64,000 nt of DNA from JACCTU01 sp963788055 (GTDB lineage Bacteria > Actinomycetota > Thermoleophilia > Gaiellales > Gaiellaceae). The position numbers and the translations under genes were made by a program. The stretch spans positions 620,001 through 684,000 of the forward strand of contig CAWBFA010000002.1 in assembly GCA_963788055.1 (NCBI GenBank), given 5' to 3'. The notes beneath the pieces are model-generated. The model saw nothing but the letters and a program-made list of their open reading frames with translations. It made no database searches and was not told the origin of the DNA. Shown piece by piece: positions 54,281 through 63,390 of the stretch (positions are counted from its first letter, which is position 1; each line of letters opens with the position of its first letter).

Positions 54281-54652
54281 CTAGCGTGCCTGTCCGGCGC
54301 GCGAGCCGGTTTTCAACTCGTTCTGGACCGACCGCACACCGAGGACACGCTCGGCGCCGGACACCAGCAGCGCGACCACGTCCTCGGACTCGACCTCGCC
54401 GGAGAGCGTGACTTCCCCGCCGAGCACGTCGACCTTCACGTAACCGGGCCAGCACCAGAGGAACGCCCCGCCGACCACGTCCTCACGGATCTCGCGCTCG
54501 AGCTCCTGGTCCGAGCGAATCGACGCGCGCGCAGCGGCCAGGTCGCCGTCGTCCGTCACGACCAGCGGGTACTTGATCTCGCCGATGTTGATCTGCGGCC
54601 TCCCCTCGGACACTTCTGCACCCAGCTTCGACCACATCGTCGGGGCCGGCAT
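54281..54652 (-). CDS. BON-domain protein
   Basis: 123 residues. The C-terminal 70 residues form a BON domain: ELEREIREDVVGG, VKVDVLGGEVTLSGEVESEDVV, VLGVRSVQNELKTG. The N-terminal part MPAPTMWSKLGAEVSEGRPQ and VTDDGDLAAARASI is not recognised. BON domains occur next to CBS domains in Hrp1-like and related stress proteins; here the CBS part is absent. The start is uncertain (ATG at 54652; a longer frame extends upstream). Confidence 0.65.
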   Translation of the reverse strand: MPAPTMWSKLGAEVSEGRPQINIGEIKYPLVVTDDGDLAAARASIRSDQELEREIREDVVGGAFLWCWPGYVKVDVLGGEVTLSGEVESEDVVALLVSGAERVLGVRSVQNELKTGSRAGQAR

Positions 54653-54676
54653 CGGCGTCTGCGCCGATCGGCTATC

Positions 54677-54689
54677 GGTAGTGACTACC
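54677..54689. promoter_or_regulatory. perfect dyad in the BON / zinc-ribbon divergent gap
   Basis: GGTAG-TGA-CTACC, five-base arms with a three-base centre. It lies 25 bases before the BON gene start and about 100 bases before the zinc-ribbon gene. Candidate operator of an unknown regulator; the short length makes chance possible. Confidence 0.3.
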
Positions 54690-54785
54690 ACCACGTGCAA
54701 TCCGTGAAAAGCCCCGTTGAAGGGCCGCCGGATCGCGCAGGAGACTCGAAGCCGATCCGTAGCCAGGAGGAGAGAAGGAGCACTC

Positions 54786-54974
54786 GTGGTGAGGGACGCG
54801 ACGCCGCCCCAGCTTCTTCGTCCGCCGGAGCGCCGCGAGCTCGTCCGGCGTGAGTTCGTCTGTTCGCACTGTGGCCACGGAGCCGTGGCGAGCATCGCGT
54901 CCGAACGCTGTCCCATCTGCGGAGGCTCGGCGTGGGAGCTCGCACAGCACATCCGGCTGCCGGCGAATCGGTGA
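54786..54974 (+). CDS. small zinc-ribbon protein, 62 residues
   Basis: The GTG start at 54786 follows GAGAAGGAGCACTC. The protein reads RREFVCSHCGHGAVASIASERCPICGGSAWEL, quoted here as CSHCGHG and CPICGGSAW, giving a C-x2-C ... C-x2-C zinc ribbon as in rubredoxin-like proteins. It could bind zinc or iron and carry electrons or contact nucleic acid. It lies in the row of small stress-island genes. Confidence 0.62.
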   Translation: MVRDATPPQLLRPPERRELVRREFVCSHCGHGAVASIASERCPICGGSAWELAQHIRLPANR

Positions 54975-55055
54975 AATCACGCAGCGGCGCTCCGCTTGTT
55001 CTCCGATGCCCGCTGCCCTCCACGCGAGCGACACTCGCGGCGAGAAGGAGGAACG

Positions 55056-55334
55056 ATGGCGACAACGCTTCGTACGACGCCCTCTCGGGGGCATTCGAGC
55101 TGGACGGAGGACGACGGCCTCCGGCACTGTGAGGGCTACCGGGTGGCGGGGCCCCGCGGTCCCGTCGGCTACGTGGAAGAGGTCCACGCCGACGAGCTCG
55201 GCGAGGTCCGTGCGATCGTCGTCGCGGGCGCACGGCGTCTGCTCGTGTCGGCGCCCGAGATCGGTTCGGTCGACGTCGATCGAGAGCTCATCCGGCTCAC
55301 GCACACGCCCCAACGACCGCCACCGAGACGCTGA
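55056..55334 (+). CDS. small PRC-barrel-like protein, 92 residues
   Basis: The ATG follows GAGAAGGAGGAACG. The core reads HCEGYRVAGPRGPVGYVEEVH, then VRAIVVAGARRLLVSAPEIGSVDVDRELIRL, a beta-rich pattern like PRC-barrel or photosynthetic-reaction-centre H-type modules. The end (TPQRPPPRR) is proline/arginine-rich. Not assigned to a characterised family. Confidence 0.5.
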   Translation: MATTLRTTPSRGHSSWTEDDGLRHCEGYRVAGPRGPVGYVEEVHADELGEVRAIVVAGARRLLVSAPEIGSVDVDRELIRLTHTPQRPPPRR

Positions 55335-55362
55335 GCGATCTCTTCGTGCGCGGGGGGCGAGA

Positions 55363-55475
55363 GAGGACGAGCTACCTGTTCGCGCTGGACGTGCTCGACC
55401 CGAGTGCTCGAACCATCGCGACAACCGTACTCGTCACGGTCGGCCTCGACCTGATCGTCGCGCTCGAGGCCTCAT
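55363..55475 (+). pseudogene. remnant resembling the P-type ATPase C-terminus
   Basis: The stretch reads SYLFALDVLDPSARTIATTVLVTVGLDLIVALEA in parts and matches the end of the CtpE-like ATPase at about 49098-49215 (SYLFA, then DVLDLPLVEARTVATTVLIAVGLYL, then VVLEAWG). No other ATPase sequence is attached. The rest of the gap 55335-55693 holds no gene I can support; 55480-55670 is open in one plus-strand frame (RYVGRDDPIMIIRAQRG, EVLEPFAFPHLVA) but unrecognised. A duplicated fragment or a misjoined piece. Confidence 0.55.
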
Positions 55476-55693
55476 CGCCGGCCGCTACGTCGGCAGGGAC
55501 GACCCGATCATGATCATCCGCGCGCAGCGTGGCCCGCCGGCCGTCGGCGAGGTGCTCGAGCCGTTCGCGTTCCCGCACCTCGTAGCCCGCCCGGCTCGAC
55601 GATCGCTGGTCGCACGTCGAGGTGCCACCCGTCGCGGTGACGGCGCCCTGACTGGCGGTGGGGGCGCGTCACGGGTCCCCCCACCGCGGTCGA

Positions 55694-56500
55694 TCAGGTC
55701 AGGAGCATTCCTCCGTCGACGACCACGTGCGATCCCGTCATGTAGCTCGAGAGCTCGGAGGCGAGGAAGAGCGCGACTCGACCGATCTCGTCGGGATCCG
55801 CGAAGCGGCCCATCGGCACGGCCCGCGCCATCGCCTCGACGTCGACCGCGTCGCCCTGGGCAGCCTTGACCCCCGGCGTGAGGACGCCGCCCGGCGCGAT
55901 CGCGTTGACGGAGATCCCGTGTGGCGCGAGCTCGAGCGCGACGTTCTTCGTGAAGCCCCCAGACGCCGTGCTTCGACGCGTCGTAGTGCGCGAGGCCGAT
56001 CATCGACGGATGGATCGCGTCGATCGAGGTGACGTTGACGATCTTACCGCCGGCCCCTTGGGCGATCATCTGCGCTGCGGCGAACTTCGTGCAGAGGAAG
56101 ACGCTTCGGAGGTTGACGTCGATCACGCGCATGAAGTCGTCCTCGCTGATTTGCGCGAGCGGGACGAACGGGAAGATTCCCGCGTTGTTCACGAGCACGT
56201 CGAGCTTCTCGAAGTGCTCCACCGTCTTGTCCACGAGCCGCTGCACGCTCGGCCCGTCGGCGATGTCGATCGAATACGCGAGGGCGGAGCCCTCCCGCCG
56301 TTCCTCGAAGGCCTCGGCGGCCTCCACCGCGTGGACCGGGTCTGCCGGTCTGCAACGACCACGTTCGCCCCCGCCTCGTGCAGCCTCGTGGCGATCGCCA
56401 GTCCGATCCCCATCGCGCCGCCCGTCACGATGGCGGTCTTGCCCGTGAGGTCGAGCAGCTCTTCGAGGGAGCGCTTCGTCTCGGTCTGAGCTCCGCTCAT
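55694..56500 (-). CDS. short-chain dehydrogenase/reductase (two or more frameshifts)
   Basis: About 270 residues. The first frame gives LDLTGKTAIVTGGAMGIGLAIATRLHEAGANVVVADR (NAD(P) site TGGAMGIG). A second, from about 56340, gives SIDIADGPSVQRLVDKTVE, LDVLVNNAGIF and NVTSIDAI with YDASKHGVWG (Tyr-x3-Lys). A third, from about 55955, gives NVALELAPHGISVNAIAPGG, GRFADPDEIGRVALFLASELSSYMTGS and VVVDGGMLLT, ending at 55694. Classical 3-oxoacyl-ACP reductase/glucose dehydrogenase type. The substrate is unknown. The ATG at 56500 follows GAAGAGGAGG. Confidence 0.8.
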
Positions 56501-56556
56501 GGCGGCCTCCTCTTCCGTCGCTACCTCCGAAGGATCGCCGACCCGCAGCGCCGCGA

Positions 56557-56576
56557 GATCAGCGGATCCGCTGATC
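56557..56576. promoter_or_regulatory. perfect 20-base palindrome between SDR and ABC exporter genes
   Basis: GATCAGCGGATCCGCTGATC is a perfect palindrome. It lies 57 bases before the SDR start (minus strand) and 79 bases before the ABC ATPase start (plus strand). The word GATCCGCTGATC recurs at 10344-10355, and GATCCGCTGA at 54075-54084. Likely operator for a dimeric regulator of the divergent pair. Confidence 0.45.
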
Positions 56577-56654
56577 CCTCCGCCGAGAACGCCCTGATGT
56601 CCGTTACGGCGCCCGGGGCGAGGATCGCAAGGACCGATCGAGAGGAGGCGCGAC

Positions 56655-57418
56655 ATGCTCGCGAAGAACGACTCCGGGGAAGCGACGCCGAACGGTCCGA
56701 TCATCGAGGCGCGCGACGTCTCGAAGACCTACGACACCGGCAAGGTGCAGGTCAACGCGCTGAAGAGCGTCGACCTGACGATCCGCCGCGGCGAGATGGT
56801 CTCGGTCATGGGACCGAGCGGCTGCGGCAAGACGACGCTGCTCAACTGCCTCTCCGGGCTCGACGCCGTCGACGACGGGGAGATCCTGATCGAGGGCGTC
56901 GCGCTCTCGAAGATGTCCGACCGCCAGCGCACGGACTACCGCGCGCGCCGGATGGGCTTCGTCTTCCAGTTCTACAACCTGATGCCCGTGCTGAGCGCGG
57001 TCGAGAACGTCGAGCTGCCGCTGCTCGTCGCACGTGTCCACGCGAAGGAGGCGCGCCGGAAGGCGCTGGCCGCACTCGACCTGGTCGGGATCGCCGGTCG
57101 CGCCGAGCATGTGCCGGACGAGCTCTCCGGCGGTGAGCGGCAGCGCGTGACGATCGCGCGCGCGCTCGTCAACGACCCGGCGATCGTCTGGGCGGACGAG
57201 CCGACGGGCGACCTCGACAGCGAGAACGCCTCGGAGATCAGTCGAGCTGATGCGTCGACTGAACTCGAACACGGACTGTCCTTCGTGATCGTCACGCACG
57301 ACCCGACCGTCGGCGAGACGCCGACCGGCTGGTGCGAATGGTCGACGGAGAGATCGTCTCGCACCAGGCCCTGACCGACATGCCGGAACGGCTGCCCGCC
57401 GTGCCCGTGCTCGCGTAG
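56655..57418 (+). CDS. ABC transporter ATP-binding protein, MacB/LolD type (frame breaks near 3' end)
   Basis: About 254 residues. Walker A is MGPSGCGKTTLLN, the Q-loop region FVFQFYNLMPVLSAVENV, the signature LSGGERQRVTIARAL, Walker B IVWADEPTGDLDS and the H-loop FVIVTHDP. Between 57240 and 57330 several slips occur; restored frames give GEIVSHQALTDMPERLPAVPVLA with a TAG at 57416-57418. The ATG follows GAGAGGAGG. It energises the FtsX-like permease 12 bases downstream. Confidence 0.87.
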
Positions 57419-57430
57419 AGGAGGCTGGCG

Positions 57431-60426
57431 ATGCAGAGTCTGTTCGGCATCCCGATCGGACCGCTCGCAGCGGTCCTTGCGATCACACTCGCGCTCGTGA
57501 CGAGCGTGGTCGCCGCGTTCGCGCTCCGCAACCGCGTCTTCTTCAAGCTCGGCGTGCGCAACGTCAGGCGGCGGCGTGGACGCACGGCACTGATCGTGAC
57601 CGGGCTGATGCTCGGCACGACGATCATCGCGGCCGCGCTCGCGTCCGGCGACACGATGAGCCACACGATCCGGATCTCGGCGATCGAGTCGCTCGGCTCG
57701 ACCGACGAGATCGTGTCCGTGAAGCGCGCGGACGTGAGCACCGACGTTCCTCTCGGTGAGGCGACGAGCGTCGAGTACTTCAGCGAGGACGTCGTCCCTC
57801 TGATCACGCACGAGCTTCTGCGCTCCTCCCACTTCGACGGCGTGGCACCGGCGATCGTGGAGTCCGTCGCCACGCAGAACTTGACGGCACGCCAGAACGA
57901 GCCGCGCGTGACGCTCTTCGCAAGCACCGGGCCGAACCTCGCCGCGTTCGGCGAGATCCGCACGGACCGCGGGCTCGTTGGTCTCGCTCGACGATCTCCG
58001 TCCGGGCGAGATCTACCTCAACGCCGACGCTGCCGACGACCTGCAGCAGAGACCGGCCACACGATCCGCGTGCTCGCGGGCAGCCGCACACTGGTCGCAC
58101 GCGTTCGCGCAATCGTCAAGTTCGACGGAACCGGCACCGACGGCGCCGCGCTGCTCGTCGGCCTCCCTGCCGCCCAGCGGCTGCTCGGCCACCCCGCGAG
58201 GTGAAGCACGTGCTGATCTCGAACGTCGGCGACCCGACGGGCGGCGTCCGCTACACAGACGAGATCTCGAGGATGCTCCAGCCGACGCTGAAGCGGCTCG
58301 GGCTCCAGATCGACCCCGTGAAGCGGGACGCCCTCGAGGCAGCCGACCAGGAGGGCAACGCGTTCATGTCGCTCTTCACGACGTTCGGCAGCTTCTCGAT
58401 CTTCGCCGGGTTCCTGCTGATCTTCCTGATCTTCGTGATGCTCGCGGCGGAGCGCCGAGGGGAATTGGGCATCGCCCGTGCGATCGGCACGCGCCGCGGC
58501 CACCTGATCCAGATGTACGTCTACGAGGGCCTCGCGTACGACCTGATCGCCGCGGCCGTCGGGGCGGCAATCGGCGTCGCGGTCGCGTTCGGCATGGTGT
58601 TCGTCCTCAGCAGCGCGCTCGGCAGCGAGGGGATCACGATCGAGCACGACGTCCAGTCGCAGAGCGTCGTCGTCGCCTACACGGTCGGCGTGCTGCTCAC
58701 CTTCGTCGTCGTCGTCGTCTCGGCCTGGCGGGTCAGCCGGCTGAACATCGTCACCGCGATCCGCAACCTGCCCGAGCCGCCCGCCCACAAGCGGCGGAAG
58801 CGGCGCTGGATCGGCGGGCTCGTCGCGATGGCGCTCGGCGCGCTGCTCACTCTCCAGGGCGTGAACACCGCGCAGGCCGTCGCGTTCATCCTCGGCATCT
58901 CGATGTTCGTGATCGGCCTCGTGCCGGTCGTGCAGGCCGTCGGCGTACCGAAGAGAATCGCGTACACCGGCGCAGGGCTCACGATCGTCGCGCTCTGCCT
59001 GCTCCCCAGCGCGTGGCTCGACGCGCTCGCCGGGACCGAGCTGAGCCAGAACTTCTCGGTCTTCATCGTCGCCGGAATCCTCATCGTTCTCGGAGCATCG
59101 TGGACGATCGTCTACAACGCGGATGTCCTCCTCGGCGTCGTCACGGCAACCGTGGGTCGGATCCGCGCGCTGACGCCGATCATCCGTCTGTCGATCGCCT
59201 ACCCGCTGCGAAATCGCTTCCGGACCGGCATCACGCTGGCGATGTTCATGCTGGTCGTCTTCACGCTCGTCGTGGGTGGGACGATCTCGGGCTCGTTCGT
59301 GCGCGCGTTCGACAACGAGGAGATGTTCGGCGGGGGCTTCGACGTCCGGGCCAGCTCCGCGGCGATCAGCCCGATCGACGACCCGGCACGGACGATCGCG
59401 AATGCGCCGGGGCTCCGAGCTTCGGACTACCGGGTCGTCTCCGCCCAGTCGTACCTGCCGGTGCAGGCACGTCAAACCGGCGCGTATGCCTCCTCGTTCG
59501 AGAACTATCCGGTTCGAGGCGTGGACGCGGCATTCGCGCGACACACCACCTACCTCCTGGCCGGTCACGCACGCGGCTACCCGGATCCCTGGCGGGCGCT
59601 GGCGACCGATCCCGGGCTCGCGATCGTCGACGGGTTCGTCGCCCCTCGCCGGGACAACTGGGGGGCGGGTCAAGTACCCCCCGACTTCCAGCTCAAGGGC
59701 TTCTACCTCGAAGACGTCGTCTTCGATCCGGTTCCGATTCTGGTGCGCGACCCGCAGACCGGCGCCACGGTGAAGCTCAAGGTGATCGGCGTGCTCTCCG
59801 ATCAGGCACCGCTCGCGATGGCCGGGATCACCACCTCGCAGGCGACGCTCCGCACCGCCTTCGGCGACCGCGTCAGGCCGACGGTCTTCTACTTCGACCT
59901 CGCTCCGGGCGTCGACGCGCGCGCCGAGGCGAGGAAGCTCGAGTCGGCGTTCCTCGCGAACGGTGTCGAGGCCGACGCCCTCGACGAGCTGCTCGAGGAT
60001 GCCGTCGCCGCGAGCTGGACGTTCAACCGCCTGATCCAGGGCTTCATGGGCCTAGGCCTCGTCGTCGGCGTCGCCGCTCTCGGCGTGATCAGCGCCCGCG
60101 CGGTCGTCGAACGGCGACAGCAGATCGGGATCCTCCGCGCGATCGGGTTCCGGCGCCGGATGATCCAGCTCAGCTTCCTGATCGAGGCGTCGTTCATCGC
60201 GCTGACCGCGATCTTCGTCGGAACGCTGTTCGGCCTGATCGTCAGCCACTCGGTGATCGCGGACGTCGCGAGTCAGCCCTCGTACGAGATGGTGACCCTC
60301 CACGTGCCCTGGGTGAACCTCGCGATCGTGTTCACGGTCGTCTACCTCGTCGCGCTGGCGACGACGCTGGCGCCGGCCGTACGTGCATCGCGCATCTACC
60401 CGGCGGAGGCGCTGAGGTACGAGTGA
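57431..60426 (+). CDS. FtsX/MacB-like ABC transporter permease, about 1000 residues (frame breaks 57970-58205)
   Basis: A large permease with ten membrane segments and two FtsX domains. The N-terminal part has FKLGVRNVRRRRGRTALIVTGLMLGTTIIAAALASGD (start in part RRRRGRTALIVTGLML) and a MacB-type extracytoplasmic domain. Frame changes near 57975, 58045 and 58200 break the first 260 residues. From 58201 one frame continues: FMSLFTTFGSFSIFAGFLLIFLIFVMLAAERRGELGIARAIGTRRGHLIQMYVYEGL (in part ERRGELGIARAIGTRRGHL) and, at the end, ERRQQIGILRAIGFRRRMIQLSFLIE with AVRASRIYPAEALRYE. These are the two coupling motifs. Exports a lipid, peptide or drug, unknown. The stop overlaps the next GTG. Confidence 0.85.
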
Positions 60427-63390
60427 CTGCCGTCGTCGAGACCGGTCGAGCGCCCGGGCACACCCTGCCTGCGGCGCTCGACCGCCGTTTCGAGGCCGTC
60501 GTCTTCGACTGGGACGGAACCGCCGTTCCCGACCGGCAAGCGGATGCGACGGGGCTCCGCGAACTCGTCGAGGCGCTCACCGCGCAGGGCATGGACCTCG
60601 CCGTCGTCACGGGGACGCATGTCCACAACGTCGACGACCAGCTGGGCGCACGCCCACAGGGACCCGGCCGCCTCTTCCTGTGCATGAATCGCGGCTCCGA
60701 GGTGTTCGTCGCCGAGAAGGACGGGTTGCGGCTGGTGGCCCGCCGCGACGCGACGCCGGCCGAGGACGACGCGCTCGACGCTGCCGCCGAGAACACCGTC
60801 GAGCGGCTCGCCGAGCGAGGGCTCCGCGCCGAGATCGTCTCGCAACGACTGAACCGCCGGAAGATCGACCTGATCCCCGAGCCGCAGTGGGCGGATCCGC
60901 CGAAGGCCCGCATCGCCGAGCTGCTGGACGCCGTCGAGTCCCGTCTCGACGCCGCCGGCCTCCGCGGGCTCGACGAGGCGGTCGAGCTCGCGCGAGGGGC
61001 AGCGTACGACGCAGGTCTGCTCGACCCTCGAGTCACGAGCGACGCCAAGCACATCGAGATCGGCCTGACCGACAAGGCGGACTCGGCGCATTGGCTCTTC
61101 GACGAGCTCTGCCGCCGCGGGATCGAGCCCCGGCGCCGTCCTCGTCGCCGGCGACGAGTTCGGGCCCCTCGGCGGCCTGACGGGCAGTGACTCGTTCCTG
61201 CTCGTGCCCGAAGGAGACCGTGCGACCGTCGTCTCGGTCGGCGCAGAGCCGACCGGCGTTCCCGAGGGCGTGATCCTCCTCGGCGGCGGTCCGGAGGCGT
61301 TCGCCGCAGTGCTCGGCGACCAGCTCGAGCGCAGACTCCTCGGCGAGGCGCCGAAGCTCGACGGCGACCCGCTCTGGACGCTCGAGGTCGAGGAGGACGA
61401 CCCGCTGCTCGAGCGCGTCCACGACTCGCTGTTCACGATTGCCGACGGCCGGATCGGCACCAGCGACGACACGGTGTTCGCCGCCGGCCTCTACGACGGC
61501 GACGGCCCCGAGACGACGCTTCTTCCCTGTCCGGTCTGGCACAGGATCCGGCCGCCCGACGTCGCCGTGGACGGCAGGATGCGCCGGCTCGACCTGCGGA
61601 GCGGCCTACTCGAGGAGGAGGTGCGCACTGGGCTGGGCTCGCTCCGGTCGATGCGCTTCTCGTCTCTCGCGCGCCCCGGATCGGTCGCGCTGCGCGCCGA
61701 AGGGGCGCTGCCGCTGCTCCCGCCGGGATCGACGCTCACGCCGGCCGCCCCAGGCGGCCTCGAGCTGGGCGCCGAGCCGGGCCGGCTGTGGATCCGGGAC
61801 GTCACGGCCGAGGGTGGGGGCGTGGTCGCCGCCGCGGCGCACGAGCGGCGCCACACGCCAGGCCGGCTCGAGCGGCTCGCGGCGTATCACGTCGATCCGC
61901 TCCGACGACCCGACGAGTCGTCGGCGCTCCGTGCAGTCCGCGAGCTCGAGGCCAAGGGCTACGAGGGCCTGCTCTCCGAGCACCGCGCCGCATGGGCGTC
62001 GCGGTGGGAGGCTGCCGACGTCGTCATCGAGTCCGATCCGGAGCTGCAACTCGCCGTGCGACTCGCGCTCTTCCACCTCATGTCTTCGGTCGCCGACTCG
62101 GGCGAAGCCGCGGTGGGCGCCCGCGGTTTGAGTGGGCCCGCATATCGCGGACACGTCTTCTGGGATAGCGACGTCTTCGTCCTCCCGTTCCTCGCCGCGA
62201 CCCATCCGCCCGCCGCCCGCGCGATGCTCGAGTATCGAATCCGGCGACTCGACGACTCGCGCGCAAACGCGCGCCGACTCGGCCGCGACGGCGTTCGTTT
62301 CGCCTGGGAGTCCGCGCGGCACGGCTACGACGTCACGCCTCGATACGCGCGAGACCAGACCGGCCGCCTCGTCGCGATCCGGACCGGCGAGCTCGAGGAG
62401 CACATCGTCGCCGACGTCGCGTGGGCCGCGTGCTGCTACGCGGACTGGAGCGGCGACGATTCGTTCCTCGAAGAGGCCGGGCGGGACCTCCTCGTGGAGA
62501 CGGCTCGCTACTGGGCTTCACGCATCCGCTTCGACGCGGACGGTCGAGGTCACGTCTACGGCGTGATCGGGCCCGACGAGTACCACGAGCCGGTAGACGA
62601 CAACGCATTCACGAACGTCATGGCCCGCTGGAACCTGCGGCGAGCTGCGGAGCTCGCGCACCTCGACCCGCACGAGCGTGCTGCCTGGCGCCGCGCCGCC
62701 GACGCGCTCGTCGACGGGTGGGACTGCCATACCGGCCTCTACGAGCAGTTCGCCGGCTTCCACGAGCTCGAGCACCTGGTCATCGCCGACGTCGCACCTC
62801 GTCGCCCGATCGCCGCGGACCTCCTGCTCGGCGCGGAGCGCGTCGCCGGGGCACAGGTGTTGAAGCAGCCGGACGTGCTCATGCTCCATCACCTGGTGCC
62901 GGACGAGGTCGAGCCGCATTCGCTCGTCTCCAACCTCGACTTCTACGAGCCGCGCTGCTCACACGGCAGCTCCCTCTCCCCCGCGATCCACGCCGCGCTG
63001 CTCGCCCGAGCCGGGCGGCCGGATCAGGCGCTGGAACCCTTCCGCCTCGCAGCGAACATCGACCGCGCCGACCTGACGGGAACGACCGCCGGAGGCGTGC
63101 ACCTGGCGACCATGGGCGGGCTCTGGCAGGCGCTGGCATACGGCTTCGCCGGTCTGCGACCCCAGGGGTCGGTCCTCGGGATCGACCCGCAGCTCCCTGG
63201 TGCCTGGGACGCTCTGGCGCTTCGGTTGCGCTTCCGCGGCTGTCTCGTGCGCGTTCGGCTCGAGCGTGAGCGGGTGACCATCGAGTCGGATCACGAACTA
63301 CCCACAAGCGTCGGCGGCTCGGCACCCGCCTACGGCACCCGAACGGTCTGGACCCGCGATGAGACGCAATGGAAGGTGAGGAAGCTATGA
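60423..63390 (+). CDS. HAD hydrolase fused to GH65 glycoside phosphorylase/hydrolase (one frameshift)
   Basis: About 988 residues. Residues about 20-280 are a HAD (sugar-phosphatase-like) domain with FEAVVFDWDGTAVPD and, after a frame slip near 61130, VLVAGDEFGPLGG. The rest is a GH65 protein: HDSLFTIADGRIGTSDD, the (alpha/alpha)6 barrel with HVFWDSDVFVLPFL and the catalytic acid in GVIGPDEYHEPVDDNAFTN, the likely phosphate-binding segment HGSSLSPAIHAALLAR, and a C-terminal beta-sandwich. GH65 enzymes act on trehalose, kojibiose or maltose, often with phosphate. Mycobacterial Rv2006, next to a USP in the DosR regulon, has a similar HAD-GH65 build. The GTG overlaps the ABC permease stop; the stop overlaps the USP ATG. 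Confidence 0.85.

Noticed and set aside
57978..60420. Plus-strand open frame leading into the HAD-GH65 gene in the same frame
   Set aside because: It overlaps the ABC permease in another frame and has shadow-like composition; the real start of the HAD gene is the GTG at 60423.
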